This document shows positions 24,373-34,799 of a stretch of DNA of 64,000 nt, piece after piece (positions within the stretch are counted from its first letter, which is position 1; each line of letters starts with the position of its first letter). The position numbers and the translations under genes were made by a program. Source of the DNA: Eubacterium sp. MSJ-33 (GTDB lineage Bacteria; Bacillota; Clostridia; Lachnospirales; Lachnospiraceae). The notes under the pieces were generated by a model, which saw only the letters and a list, made by a program, of their open reading frames with translations, did no database searches and had not been told where the DNA came from. Location of the stretch: NCBI RefSeq assembly GCF_022174665.1, contig NZ_CP076562.1, forward strand, positions 126,001 to 190,000, written 5' to 3'.

Positions 24373-25872
24373 ATGAAATTATCAGAAGTATTACAGGGAC
24401 TTACCTACGAAGTATTGCAAGGAAATGCGGATGTAGAAATCAGAGAAATTCAGAATGATTCGAGAAAAGTAGAAACGGGAGATTTGTTTTTCTGTATCAC
24501 AGGTGCTGTCTCAGATGGACATAAATATGCGGAAGATGTAGCAAAAAAAGGAGCAAGTGTGCTTGTAGTTGAAAAGCCGGTGCCGGTGCCGGACACTGTG
24601 ACTGTGATCCGTGTGGAGAGTACCCGGTATGCGATGGGTATGATCAGTTCGGCGTTCTATGGAAATCCTTCTGGAAAACTGAACGTGATAGGATTGACAG
24701 GTACAAAGGGAAAGACGACAACAACGTACATGATCCGGGATATGCTGGAACGTTCCGGGATTAAAACCGGATTGATCGGTACGATTGAGATTATAGATGG
24801 AAAACAACATATCCATGCGAACAATACAACTCCGGAATCTATGATATTACATAAATATTTGCGGGATATGGTAGATAATGGATGTAAGGCGGTTGTTATG
24901 GAAGTTTCTTCCCAGGGACTGATGCTCGATCGTGTAGCGGGCGTGGATTTTGATTACGGTATCTTCACGAACCTGTCAAAAGATCATATCGGACCGAATG
25001 AACACGCAAGCTTTGAAGAATACCGGGATTGGAAAGCAAAACTTTTCACATTGTGTAAGGTTGGTATTTTCAACGTGGATGATGCGAATGCTGCCTATAT
25101 GATGGAACATGCAGCCTGTGAAAAACTGACCTATGGAGAGACTGCAAATGCGGATTACCGGGCAGCGGATGTGAAGCTGTATCAGGAAAAGGGTGTGCTT
25201 GGAATCCAGTATGCGTTACATGGAAAACTTGAAGCACAGATGATGGTAGATCTGCCGGGCGAGTTTTCTGTACATAATTCACTCGCAGCCGTTGCTGTAG
25301 CAGATCAGATGCATGTGGCAGTAACCGATATACAGACAATATTGAAAGAAGTGAAAGTCCGTGGACGTGTGGAGATGATACCGATTTCCGATGCATTTAC
25401 ACTGATGATTGATTACGCACACAATGCAATGGCACTGGAAAGCCTGCTTACTGCGCTTCGTGCGTATCATCCGAAGCGGCTTGTTACTTTGTTTGGTTGT
25501 GGCGGAAACCGTTCAAGAGACCGTCGGTTTGAGATGGGGGAAGTATCTGGCAAGATGGCAGACTTCACAATTATTACGAGCGATAATCCAAGAGATGAAG
25601 AGCCGCTTGCAATCATTGCGGATATTGAGACAGGCATGAAGAAAACAGATGGTATATATGTGATGATTGCAGACCGGAAGGAAGCAATCCGGTATGCAAT
25701 TATGAACGCGCAGGAAGGAGATGTGATCGTTCTTGCAGGAAAGGGACATGAAGATTATCAGGAGATTCATGGCGTAAAGCATCACATGGATGAGCGGGAT
25801 TTGATCCGCGAGATTTTGGAGGAAGAGGATGTCACAACTATATGCGGATATAATAATCGATATTTCGCATAG
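24373..25872 (+). CDS. murE: UDP-MurNAc-tripeptide synthetase MurE
   Basis: The 499-aa Mur ligase adds the third residue to UDP-MurNAc-L-Ala-D-Glu. The ATP loop is GLTGTKGKTTTTYM; the motif ITSDNPRDEEP (DNPR) is that of meso-diaminopimelate-specific enzymes, while lysine enzymes have other residues. The gene lies between rpoZ and priA, where many Firmicutes carry coaBC. Its 3' end overlaps priA by 44 nt, so the two are translationally linked. Confidence 0.93.
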   Translation: MKLSEVLQGLTYEVLQGNADVEIREIQNDSRKVETGDLFFCITGAVSDGHKYAEDVAKKGASVLVVEKPVPVPDTVTVIRVESTRYAMGMISSAFYGNPSGKLNVIGLTGTKGKTTTTYMIRDMLERSGIKTGLIGTIEIIDGKQHIHANNTTPESMILHKYLRDMVDNGCKAVVMEVSSQGLMLDRVAGVDFDYGIFTNLSKDHIGPNEHASFEEYRDWKAKLFTLCKVGIFNVDDANAAYMMEHAACEKLTYGETANADYRAADVKLYQEKGVLGIQYALHGKLEAQMMVDLPGEFSVHNSLAAVAVADQMHVAVTDIQTILKEVKVRGRVEMIPISDAFTLMIDYAHNAMALESLLTALRAYHPKRLVTLFGCGGNRSRDRRFEMGEVSGKMADFTIITSDNPRDEEPLAIIADIETGMKKTDGIYVMIADRKEAIRYAIMNAQEGDVIVLAGKGHEDYQEIHGVKHHMDERDLIREILEEEDVTTICGYNNRYFA

Positions 25873-27859
25873 CGCAATCGACCGGGTGTTTCAGTACCGG
25901 ATTGGTGCCGAATGGGAAGAACAGGTGCAGATTGGAAGCCTGGTGACAGTTCCTTTTGGAAAAGGAAATGCGCACCGGCATGGATATGTGGTAGGCATCA
26001 CGCAGACACCTTCTTATGCTCCGGATAAGATCAAGGAGATCGCAGAGGTGCCCCAGAAGGGAATCCCAATCGAAGGAAAGCTGATTCAGCTTGCTGCATG
26101 GATGCGGGAGACCTATGGTACAACGATGAATCAGGCACTGCAGACGGTGATGCCGGTGAAACAGACGGTAAGAAAGACCTCTCAGAAGGTGGAGGAGACG
26201 AAACTTTCGGAAGACCAGTGGGAGTTTGTGACACTTAACGAGGAACAACAGGCATTGGTGGATGAATTTACAGAAGATGTTCAGATGAGCATGCGAAAGA
26301 CATATTTGCTGCATGGCGTGACGGGCAGTGGTAAGACAGAAGTCTATATCCAGTGCATCAAAGAAGTGATTCGGGAAGGAGGACAGGCGATTGTTTTAAT
26401 CCCTGAGATTTCACTTACGTATCAGACACTGGCTCGGTTTCGGAAACATTTTGGTACGCGCGTGGCATTTGTCAATTCCAGACAGAGCAAAGGCGAGAAA
26501 TATGAGCAGTTCCGGAAAGCAAAGGATGGCGAGGTTGACGTTGTGATTGGTCCGCGCTCGGCACTTTTTACACCGTTTCAAAACCTGAAGCTGATTGTGA
26601 TGGACGAAGAACATGATTCTGCATTCAAAAGTGATCAGGCACCTCGCTATCATGCCCGGGATGTGGCAATCAAGAGGGCGGAATTAGAGAATGCAAGTGT
26701 AATTCTTGGATCAGCGACACCGAGCGTGGAGAGTTATGCAAGAGCGGAAACGGGACAATACCGATTATGGGAATTAAAAGACCGGCCGGATGGAGTGAAA
26801 GCACAGAAAATCGAAGTTGTGGATCTGCGCGAAGAGCTGAGGCTTGGAAACCGGAGCATTATCAGCCGTTGTCTGTATAAGAAGATACAGGAAAGTCTTG
26901 CAAGAAAAGAGCAGATGATGCTGTTTATCAACCGGAGAGGGTTCAATAGCTTTGTATCATGCCGGGCATGCGGGGAGGCGATCAAATGCCCGCGGTGTGA
27001 CGTGGCGTTAACATATCATCAACATACGCTGCAGGCGACCAGACAGCTTGTCTGTCACTATTGTGGATACAGTATGGCGATGCCGCAGGCGTGTCCATCG
27101 TGCAAATCAAAGATGATCGCAGGATTTGGAACCGGAACCGAGAAGGTGGAGGAAGAAATCAAAAAGCTTTTTCCACAGATTAAAACATTGCGTATGGATC
27201 GGGATACAACGATGCGTAAGGATGCGGGTGCCAGAATCCTAAAACAATTTGCGGAAGGAAAGGCGGATATGCTGATTGGCACGCAGATGATTGTCAAAGG
27301 ACACGATTACAGCAATGTGACATTGGTTGGCGTGATACTTGCGGATTTGTCACTGTATGCGAACGATTACCGCGCCGGAGAACGTACCTTTGATCTTCTG
27401 ACACAGGCAGCCGGGCGTGCCGGACGTGGTGAAAAAGAAGGCGAGGTCGTGATACAGACTTACCAGCCGGAGCATTATGCGATAGCAGCCGCCGCCAATC
27501 AGGATTATAAAGCATTTTATGATATGGAGATGGCGTACAGACGGATGCTTCGATATCCGCCGGTGTATGATATGTTACAGATTCTGTTAACCGGGGAATC
27601 CAAAGGAAAAGTGGAGAGCTACGCCGGAATTTTGTGCCGGAACTTAAAAGAAAAGACGAACGCATTACAATATACACAGACCAGAATTATCGGACCGGGT
27701 GAAGCGGCAATTGGGAAGATTAACGATGAATACCGTTATGTGATCTATGTGAAGGCACCGGGGCTTGGTGCAATTACTACATTGCGTGATTATGTTGATA
27801 CATGCAGCTGTGAATGTGTGACAATCACTGTAGATATGAATCCGATGACAATCTGTTAA
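25829..27859 (+). CDS. priA: Primosomal helicase PriA
   Basis: The 676-aa superfamily-2 helicase reloads the replisome at stalled forks. It shows the N-terminal DNA-binding region, Walker A (HGVTGSGKTEVYIQ), the DEEHD box and eight zinc-binding cysteines (CRACGEAIKCPRC, then CHYCGYS and CPSC). It is somewhat shorter than the ~730-800 residues usual. It starts inside murE and is followed after 47 bases by def. Confidence 0.95.
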   Translation: MSQLYADIIIDISHSAIDRVFQYRIGAEWEEQVQIGSLVTVPFGKGNAHRHGYVVGITQTPSYAPDKIKEIAEVPQKGIPIEGKLIQLAAWMRETYGTTMNQALQTVMPVKQTVRKTSQKVEETKLSEDQWEFVTLNEEQQALVDEFTEDVQMSMRKTYLLHGVTGSGKTEVYIQCIKEVIREGGQAIVLIPEISLTYQTLARFRKHFGTRVAFVNSRQSKGEKYEQFRKAKDGEVDVVIGPRSALFTPFQNLKLIVMDEEHDSAFKSDQAPRYHARDVAIKRAELENASVILGSATPSVESYARAETGQYRLWELKDRPDGVKAQKIEVVDLREELRLGNRSIISRCLYKKIQESLARKEQMMLFINRRGFNSFVSCRACGEAIKCPRCDVALTYHQHTLQATRQLVCHYCGYSMAMPQACPSCKSKMIAGFGTGTEKVEEEIKKLFPQIKTLRMDRDTTMRKDAGARILKQFAEGKADMLIGTQMIVKGHDYSNVTLVGVILADLSLYANDYRAGERTFDLLTQAAGRAGRGEKEGEVVIQTYQPEHYAIAAAANQDYKAFYDMEMAYRRMLRYPPVYDMLQILLTGESKGKVESYAGILCRNLKEKTNALQYTQTRIIGPGEAAIGKINDEYRYVIYVKAPGLGAITTLRDYVDTCSCECVTITVDMNPMTIC

Positions 27860-27906
27860 TTTAAGAGAAATATGGTTTATAAATTATAATATAAATGGAG
27901 GGCATT

Positions 27907-28386
27907 ATGGCAACAAGAAAGATACGTTTAGATGGTGATGATGTATTGAGAAAGGTCTGCAAACCGATTGAGAAGATGACACCGCGGTTACAGACTCTGA
28001 TTGATGATATGTATGAGACGATGTATGAGGCAAATGGCGTAGGACTGGCTGCACCACAGGTCGGCATATTAAAGCGCATCGTTGTAATCGATATCGGAGA
28101 TGATAATGCCTATACATTAATCAATCCGAAGATTATCGAGGCAGACGGTGAGCAGACGGGAGAGGAAGGCTGCCTGAGTCTGCCGGGACTGCAGGGAACT
28201 GTTACAAGACCTAATCATGTGATCTGTGAGGCGTATGATGAGGATATGCAGCTTCGTCAGATCGAGGGTGAGGGATTACTGGCACGTGCCATCTGTCATG
28301 AATTAGATCATCTCGATGGAATTCTGTACAAGGATAAGGTTGAAGACGGACTTTATAAGGTAGAGCCGGTTAATCCGGAAGAGTAG
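27907..28386 (+). CDS. def: Peptide deformylase
   Basis: The 159-aa metalloenzyme removes the formyl group from nascent peptides. All three motifs are present: GVGLAAPQVG, EEGCLSLPG and HELDHLDG, which supply the Cys and two His metal ligands and the catalytic Glu. The start at MATRKIRL follows GGAGG; an in-frame upstream start would place that site inside the gene. It is paired with fmt as is usual. Confidence 0.96.
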   Translation: MATRKIRLDGDDVLRKVCKPIEKMTPRLQTLIDDMYETMYEANGVGLAAPQVGILKRIVVIDIGDDNAYTLINPKIIEADGEQTGEEGCLSLPGLQGTVTRPNHVICEAYDEDMQLRQIEGEGLLARAICHELDHLDGILYKDKVEDGLYKVEPVNPEE

Positions 28387-28428
28387 CAAAAAACGGATGC
28401 ACGGCAGGGTAGAACATGGAGGTAGAGC

Positions 28429-29403
28429 ATGAGAATTATATATATGGGAACACCGGAATTTGCAGCCATTGCGCTTGCGGCAATTGTAAAAGAGCATGAG
28501 GTTGTTGCGGTTGTGACGCAGCCGGACAAGCCACAGGGAAGAAATCGTAAGCTGGTGCCAACACCGGTTAAGGTGAAGGCACAGGAATATGCGATTCCTG
28601 TCTATCAGCCGGAGAAGGTGCGGGAAGCAGAGATGGTAGAGACGCTTCGGTCATACAAGCCGGATGCAATCGTGGTAGCTGCATATGGACAGATATTGCC
28701 GGAGAGCATTTTATCGATTCCACCGTATGGCTGTATCAATATTCATGCGTCATTGCTTCCGAAATACCGTGGCGCGGCACCAATCGAGCGTGCAATCATT
28801 GATGGTGAGACCGTGACGGGCGTCACAACGATGTATATGGAAAAAGGGCTCGATACCGGAGATATGATTGACAAAGTAGAGGTTGTTATCACGCCGGAAG
28901 ATACCGGAGCCACGCTGCATGACAAGCTTGCTGTGGCAGGAGCATCCCTGATTTTAGAGACACTCATGAAGCTTGAAAATCATACAGCAACACGGACGAA
29001 GCAGGATGATACGCAAAGTTGTTATGCTTCGATGCTCTCCAAGGACATGGGACAGATGGATTTCTCAAAGCCTGCAGAAAAGCTGGAGCGGTTGATCCGC
29101 GGACTGAATCCATGGCCGTGTGCATATACACAGATTGATGGTAAGAATGTGAAGATCTACAAAGCAAAGGTGATCACAATGGATGCTGCATATCAGGCGC
29201 AGGCACAGGCAAAAGTGGAACAGACACTGGCCTTTGCTCCGGGCGAGATCGTGGAGGTTGCGAAGAAGTATTTCGTGATCGCGTGTGGTACAGATGCATT
29301 GCAGATTCAGAACCTGCAGCCGGAGGGCAAAAAGCCGATGGATGCGGCTGCCTATCTGAACGGTAATCCGTTAAAAGCGGGAATGTATGTAAATCAGGAT
29401 TAA
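28429..29403 (+). CDS. fmt: Methionyl-tRNA formyltransferase
   Basis: The 324-aa enzyme formylates initiator Met-tRNA with 10-formyl-THF. MRIIYMGTPEFAAIAL opens the formyl transferase fold, INIHASLLPKYRGAAPI holds the catalytic Asn and His, and TTMYMEKGLDTGDM follows; the C-terminal OB-like domain is complete. It works upstream of deformylase in the same operon. Confidence 0.96.
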   Translation: MRIIYMGTPEFAAIALAAIVKEHEVVAVVTQPDKPQGRNRKLVPTPVKVKAQEYAIPVYQPEKVREAEMVETLRSYKPDAIVVAAYGQILPESILSIPPYGCINIHASLLPKYRGAAPIERAIIDGETVTGVTTMYMEKGLDTGDMIDKVEVVITPEDTGATLHDKLAVAGASLILETLMKLENHTATRTKQDDTQSCYASMLSKDMGQMDFSKPAEKLERLIRGLNPWPCAYTQIDGKNVKIYKAKVITMDAAYQAQAQAKVEQTLAFAPGEIVEVAKKYFVIACGTDALQIQNLQPEGKKPMDAAAYLNGNPLKAGMYVNQD

Positions 29404-29416
29404 AAAGGAGAACCGG

Positions 29417-30724
29417 ATGGATTCAAGAGACGTGGCGTTGACCGTATTATTGGATATAGAGACAAATCACACATTTTCAAATATAGCACTTGGAAATGCA
29501 CTTCGCAAAAATCAGTTTACCGATAAAGTAGAACGTGCCTTTTTATCCAGGCTGGTGGAGGGCGTAACAGAGACAAAGCTGCGGCTGGATTATGTAATTG
29601 ATCAATTTTCAAAGACGAAAGTGCGGAAATGCAAACCTGTGATTGCCTGTCTGTTGCGGATGGGGTGCTATCAGATTCTCTTTATGGATGGTGTTCCGGA
29701 TTCTGCCGCATGCAATGAGTGTGTGAAGCTTGCGAAAAAACATGGTTTTGCGGGCCTTTCCGGATTTGTAAATGGTGTGCTTCGGACAATCGCACGGGAG
29801 AAAGCTGGGATCACATATCCGGATCAGAAAAAAGAACCGGAGAAGTATTTGTCTGTGCTGACATCGACACCGCATGGACTTGTGCAAAAGCTTGTTTCGG
29901 AATATGGTGTAGAAAGTACAGAGACAATTTTACAAGCGGCATTTACAGATCGGAAGACGAGCATTCGTTTGAATATACATCAAATCAAAGAAAACGGAGA
30001 GACACCGGATTCTTATAAGAAACGACTCGAAGAGGCAGGCATAATGGTTGAACCGGGAGCATATTATGAAGGTGCATGGCTGTTATCCGGATATGATTTC
30101 ATTCATAAAATTCCGGGGTATAAGCAGGGATATTTCACCGTGCAGGATGAAAGTTCGATGTGTGCCGTTTCGGCAGCAGACATCAAATCAGGGGATCTGG
30201 TTATGGATATCTGTGCGGCACCGGGCGGCAAAACGACAGCGGCAGCGGAATCTGCACGGGAAGGGCACGTGCTTTCAATGGATATTGCAGAGGATAAACT
30301 GGAGCTGATCGAAGAAAATGTTGAACGGTTAAAACTTACAAATGTTGATATCCGTTGTCAGGATGCGACAGAATATATGCAGGAACAGGAGGAAAACGCG
30401 GATGTTGTTATCGCGGATCTGCCTTGTTCCGGACTTGGTATTATGGGACGGAAAAACGATATCAAATACCGGGTGACAGAAGAGCAGATAAAGTCTCTTG
30501 TGGAATTACAGCATACGATACTGCAAAACGCCTGCCGTTATGTGAAAGCAGGCGGGACGCTGTTGTATAGCACCTGCACGATTACAAAGGAAGAAAATGT
30601 ATTACAGGTGGAACGATTTTTGAAAGAACATCCGGAATATACATTGAAAGAACAGCGGCAGTTTCTGCAGGGCATCGATGCCTGTGACGGATTTTATTAT
30701 TCGGTGCTGCGCAGACAGAGATAA
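29417..30724 (+). CDS. rsmB: 16S rRNA m5C967 methyltransferase RsmB
   Basis: The 435-aa protein has an N-terminal NusB-like RNA-binding domain (residues 1-~145) and a Rossmann methyltransferase domain with the SAM motif DICAAPGGKTTAAAE, the proline/cysteine motif ADLPCSGLGIMG and the catalytic cysteine in YSTCTITKEEN. It starts 13 bases after fmt behind AAAAAGGAG. It lies within the fmt-rsmB-rlmN order conserved in Firmicutes. Confidence 0.95.
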   Translation: MDSRDVALTVLLDIETNHTFSNIALGNALRKNQFTDKVERAFLSRLVEGVTETKLRLDYVIDQFSKTKVRKCKPVIACLLRMGCYQILFMDGVPDSAACNECVKLAKKHGFAGLSGFVNGVLRTIAREKAGITYPDQKKEPEKYLSVLTSTPHGLVQKLVSEYGVESTETILQAAFTDRKTSIRLNIHQIKENGETPDSYKKRLEEAGIMVEPGAYYEGAWLLSGYDFIHKIPGYKQGYFTVQDESSMCAVSAADIKSGDLVMDICAAPGGKTTAAAESAREGHVLSMDIAEDKLELIEENVERLKLTNVDIRCQDATEYMQEQEENADVVIADLPCSGLGIMGRKNDIKYRVTEEQIKSLVELQHTILQNACRYVKAGGTLLYSTCTITKEENVLQVERFLKEHPEYTLKEQRQFLQGIDACDGFYYSVLRRQR

Positions 30725-30761
30725 AATTTTGGATATATAAAAGGAGAAGTGTCAGATCAAA

Positions 30762-31808
30762 ATGGACATCAAATCAATGTACCTTGCAGAAATTGAACAA
30801 TGGATGAAAGCACATGGACAGCCGGCATTTCGGGCAAAACAGGTGTTTCAGTGGATGCATCAGAAGTATGTGGAATCGGTGGAGGATATGTCGAATCTTC
30901 CGAAAACACTGCGTGCACAGATGGACGAAGAAGGATTTATCCATATCGAGGCAGAGACAAGTCAGGAATCCAAATCGGACGGTACAATCAAATTCTTATA
31001 CCGCCTGTCGGATGGACAGATGATCGAAACGGTGTTTATGCGTCACAACTATGGAAATTCGGTATGTATCTCGTCGCAGGCAGGATGCCGGATGGGATGC
31101 AGGTTCTGCGCATCAACGATCGGAGGGCTGGTGCGGAATCTGACAGCATCGGAGATGCTCGAACAGATCTACGCAACGAGCCGTATCACCGGGGAACGCA
31201 TCAGCCATGTGGTCGTGATGGGAACCGGGGAACCACTCGATAATTACGAGAATCTGATCCGCTTTTTACGTCTGCTTATCGATGAGAATGGTTATAACTT
31301 AAGTGCCAGAAATATCACTGTATCGAGTTGCGGAATCGTGCCGCGTATCTATGATCTGGCAAAAGAGGATATCCCGATTACATTTGCACTTTCTCTGCAT
31401 GCACCAACGGATGAAGAACGAAAAGAACTGATGCCCATAGCACATCAGTATACGCTGGCAGAAACATTAGCTGCCTGTCGTGCGTATTTTGATCAGACCG
31501 GACGCAGAGTGACGTTTGAATACAGTCTTGTCAAGGGGAAAAATGATACGATAGAACAGGCAGGAAAGCTTGCAAAGCTGCTTGCCGGCATAAACTGCCA
31601 TGTTAATTTGATTCCCATTAATCCGGTGGAGGAACGGGAATATGAAAGCAGTGACAGTAGTTCGATTGAAAAATTTAAATCCACTCTTGAAAAATATCAC
31701 ATAAATGCTACAATAAGGAAGAGTATGGGTAGCGATATAGACGCTGCTTGTGGTCAGTTACGAAGGAAATATGCGTTTCATCATCAGGAGGATCCCCATG
31801 CATTCTAG
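30762..31808 (+). CDS. rlmN: Dual-specificity m2A methyltransferase RlmN
   Basis: The 348-aa radical SAM enzyme makes 2-methyladenosine at 23S A2503 and in some tRNAs. The CRMGCRFCAST motif binds the 4Fe-4S cluster; GTGEPLDNYENL and the C-terminal conserved cysteine region (TIRKSMGSDIDAACGQL) are present. The nearest GGAG is about 15 bases before the ATG, longer than ideal, but homology begins here. The last 11 nt overlap prpC. Confidence 0.95.
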   Translation: MDIKSMYLAEIEQWMKAHGQPAFRAKQVFQWMHQKYVESVEDMSNLPKTLRAQMDEEGFIHIEAETSQESKSDGTIKFLYRLSDGQMIETVFMRHNYGNSVCISSQAGCRMGCRFCASTIGGLVRNLTASEMLEQIYATSRITGERISHVVVMGTGEPLDNYENLIRFLRLLIDENGYNLSARNITVSSCGIVPRIYDLAKEDIPITFALSLHAPTDEERKELMPIAHQYTLAETLAACRAYFDQTGRRVTFEYSLVKGKNDTIEQAGKLAKLLAGINCHVNLIPINPVEEREYESSDSSSIEKFKSTLEKYHINATIRKSMGSDIDAACGQLRRKYAFHHQEDPHAF

Positions 31809-32520
31809 TGGAAAGACGGATACCGGGATTAAACGTAATAACAATCAGGACAGTATTTTTTTCAGTGACACTCCGGTCGGCCCACTTCCGAATCTTTACA
31901 TCGTAGCAGATGGAATGGGCGGACATCGCGCGGGGGACAAAGCATCGAGGATGGCGATTGATATTACAGTGGATTTTGTAGAGAAGTCCACAATAGAAAA
32001 TCCGGTAGCACTGTTAAAACGGGCAATGTTATTTGTAAACAATGAAATATATAAGGCGGCGTGCGCCGATCCCGATTTAAATGGAATGGGAACGACGATG
32101 GTAGCGGCGGTTGCACAGGATGGAAAGCTGTATGTGGCGAATGTCGGTGACAGCAGGCTGTATGCGATTGGCGGGGAGATACATCAGATTACGATGGATC
32201 ATTCCCTGGTAGAGGAACTGATCCGAAAAGGTGAATTGGAACGTAAAAAAGGTCGTAATCATCCGGAGAAGAACATTATCACGAAGGCGATGGGTTCGAG
32301 AGATGAGATGATGCCGGACTTTTTTGAGATAGAGATCAACACGGAAGAAAAATATCTGTTATGTTCAGATGGGTTGTCAAACATGGTTGAGGATGACGAA
32401 ATAAGGGATATTGTTTCCGAGGAAGACGATTTAGACCGGATTGCACAGGAACTTGTAGACCGGGCGAATTACTATGGTGGATCGGATAATATATCCGTGA
32501 TCATTATATCGGCAGATTGA
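31798..32520 (+). CDS. prpC: PP2C-type protein phosphatase (PrpC/Stp)
   Basis: The 240-aa Mn-dependent Ser/Thr phosphatase has the PP2C motifs TDTGIKRNNNQDS, VADGMGGHRAGD, ANVGDSRLYAIGG and GGSDNISVIII with the metal-binding aspartates. The start follows AGGAGG at MHSSGKTD and overlaps rlmN by 11 nt; a longer frame lacks a ribosome site. It reverses phosphorylation by the PASTA kinase encoded directly downstream. Confidence 0.95.
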   Translation: MHSSGKTDTGIKRNNNQDSIFFSDTPVGPLPNLYIVADGMGGHRAGDKASRMAIDITVDFVEKSTIENPVALLKRAMLFVNNEIYKAACADPDLNGMGTTMVAAVAQDGKLYVANVGDSRLYAIGGEIHQITMDHSLVEELIRKGELERKKGRNHPEKNIITKAMGSRDEMMPDFFEIEINTEEKYLLCSDGLSNMVEDDEIRDIVSEEDDLDRIAQELVDRANYYGGSDNISVIIISAD

Positions 32521-32561
32521 TGACCGAGTAGAGAACGAAGATAGCAGAAAGGGTTGAAATC

Positions 32562-34781
32562 ATGTTAAAACCAGGAATGATATTATGTGATAGATATGAG
32601 ATTTTGGACGTGGTTGGCGCAGGCGGAATGTCTATTGTCTACAAGGCAAGAGACCACAGACTGAATCGTAACGTAGCAATTAAAGTACTGAAGCCGGAGT
32701 TTAGCAACGACAAGAATTTTGTGACAAAATTCCGTATTGAAGCGCAGGCTTCCGCGGGACTGACACATCCGAATATTGTAAATGTATACGATGTTGTCGA
32801 TGATGAAGGAATCTACTGTATCGTGATGGAGCTTGTAGAGGGCATCACATTAAAGCAGTATATCGAGCAGAATGGCCGTCTCAATATGGAGACAGCAATT
32901 GATTTTTCTATTCAGATTGCATCCGGATTGGAAGCGGCACATGAGAATCATATTATCCACCGCGATATTAAACCGCAGAATATTATCGTATCGAAAAACG
33001 GAAATATCAAGGTCACGGATTTTGGTATTGCGAAGGCAGCAAGCAGCAACACACTGACATCCGGCGCGATGGGAAGTGTGCATTACATATCCCCGGAGCA
33101 GGCACGTGGAGGTTACAGCGATGAGAGAAGCGATATTTATTCTCTCGGTATCACGATGTATGAGATGGTAACCGGAAGAGTTCCGTTTGAAGGGGATAAC
33201 AACGTATCGGTTGCACTCATGCATATCCAGAATGAGATGATTCCTCCGAGACAGTATTATCCGGATATCTATTCCAGCTTTGAAAAGATTATTCTGAAGG
33301 CAACACAGAAAAAGCCGGAGCGCAGATATCTGACCGCGAGTGCATTGATTGCAGATTTGAAGCGGGTACAGAATAACCCGAATATTGATATTGTGGTTGC
33401 TCCGACATCGATTACGAACAGCCCGACACAGGAGTGGACGAAGGAAGATGTGCAGGCAATCCGGAACGGCAGCGCCAACCGTGATATGTACAGTCAGCCG
33501 TATGATAATCCACCGGTATCGCAGGAGATGGGAGAGATTCGTCCAATCGGCTATAATTCTACTCCGCAGGCGAACAGTGGAAGAATCAATGAACTTCTGC
33601 AGGAAGATGAAGATGAATGGGAAGATGAGTATGAACCGGAACCACAGCCAAAACGTGGCAGCTTGAAGAAGGTTCAGGATTATGACGAAGATGAAGATAT
33701 TGAGGACGATGAGGATCCGGATGATATCGATCCGGGTATCCGTAAGGCAGTGACGATTGCAGGTGTTGCAACAGCTGTTATCATTGCAATCATCATTATA
33801 GTTGTGCTGGGTAACGTACTTGGCTGGTTTAAGTTTGGATCTAAGAAGGATAATAAGAATAAGATTACATCGGAAGAAGTACAGTCTGTTGCAATGCTTA
33901 GCGTAACCGGTATTTCAGAGGAAGCAGCTTTGAAGATGCTTACAGATGCAGGATTTACGAATGTCAAGACAGAGCATGTAGAGGACGAGAAGACACAGGA
34001 AGGTTATGTATTTGAGCAGAGCGTCAAAGAGGGCGAGATGATACCGGTTGATCAGGAAATCATGCTCAAGGTCAGCGCAGGTGCGGAAGAAATTGATGTA
34101 CCGGATGTCAAAGGGTATGAGGATTCGCAGGCGGTAACATTGTTGACAGAAGCCGGTTTTCAGGTAAGCCATGCTTACGAATACAGTGAAGATGTTGAAA
34201 AAGATAAGGTTATCAAGACCGATCCGGAAGGTGGCACAAAGGCTGCCAAAGGGTCAAAGATTATCGTGACAGTCAGCAACGGCTCTGAGAAAAAGGAAGT
34301 AGAAGTTCCAAACTTAGGCGGACTGACAGAGGCACAGGCAAGAGATTCGCTGTCAAGCAAGAAGCTTTCTGCCGGAAGTGTGACACATGCAAACAGCGAC
34401 AGTGTCGCAGCAGGTATGGTTATCAGCCAGAATCCTTCGAGAGGAACAACCGTGACAGAGGGAGACAGTGTTGACTTCGTCATCAGTGATGGACCGGAAG
34501 AGAAACAGAAGACATACAAAGCAAGTATTTCAGGTACGATTACCTGCAATGATCCCGCCTTGGATGGTTCTGCAGTTACAGTTCAGGTTATCTTCAACGG
34601 TGGTGCTGTTTATGAGCAGACAATCACGGTTAATTCGGGCGGTTCTTATAATGTATCTGCCAATGTACCAAATCTGTCATCCCAGAGTGGCAGTGCAAGT
34701 TTTGTGATTCTGGCAGGAGGAACGGATGTGACATCGTCCTTTACGGTACCTTCGCCAACTGTTTCGTTCTCTGAGGAATAA
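32562..34781 (+). CDS. prkC: PASTA-domain Ser/Thr kinase (PrkC/IreK type)
   Basis: The 739-aa membrane kinase has a cytoplasmic Hanks kinase domain (GAGGMSIVYKARD, VAIKVLK, HRDIKPQNIIV, DFGIA, residues ~10-275), an acidic juxtamembrane region, one membrane helix (~395-420), three PASTA repeats that sense muropeptides or lipid II, and a ~90-residue Ser/Gly-rich beta-domain at the end. It signals wall state to division and metabolism. The likely substrate IreB is encoded at 55.1 kb in this window. Confidence 0.95.
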   Translation: MLKPGMILCDRYEILDVVGAGGMSIVYKARDHRLNRNVAIKVLKPEFSNDKNFVTKFRIEAQASAGLTHPNIVNVYDVVDDEGIYCIVMELVEGITLKQYIEQNGRLNMETAIDFSIQIASGLEAAHENHIIHRDIKPQNIIVSKNGNIKVTDFGIAKAASSNTLTSGAMGSVHYISPEQARGGYSDERSDIYSLGITMYEMVTGRVPFEGDNNVSVALMHIQNEMIPPRQYYPDIYSSFEKIILKATQKKPERRYLTASALIADLKRVQNNPNIDIVVAPTSITNSPTQEWTKEDVQAIRNGSANRDMYSQPYDNPPVSQEMGEIRPIGYNSTPQANSGRINELLQEDEDEWEDEYEPEPQPKRGSLKKVQDYDEDEDIEDDEDPDDIDPGIRKAVTIAGVATAVIIAIIIIVVLGNVLGWFKFGSKKDNKNKITSEEVQSVAMLSVTGISEEAALKMLTDAGFTNVKTEHVEDEKTQEGYVFEQSVKEGEMIPVDQEIMLKVSAGAEEIDVPDVKGYEDSQAVTLLTEAGFQVSHAYEYSEDVEKDKVIKTDPEGGTKAAKGSKIIVTVSNGSEKKEVEVPNLGGLTEAQARDSLSSKKLSAGSVTHANSDSVAAGMVISQNPSRGTTVTEGDSVDFVISDGPEEKQKTYKASISGTITCNDPALDGSAVTVQVIFNGGAVYEQTITVNSGGSYNVSANVPNLSSQSGSASFVILAGGTDVTSSFTVPSPTVSFSEE

Positions 34782-34799
34782 ATAAAGTATAGGAAGTCT

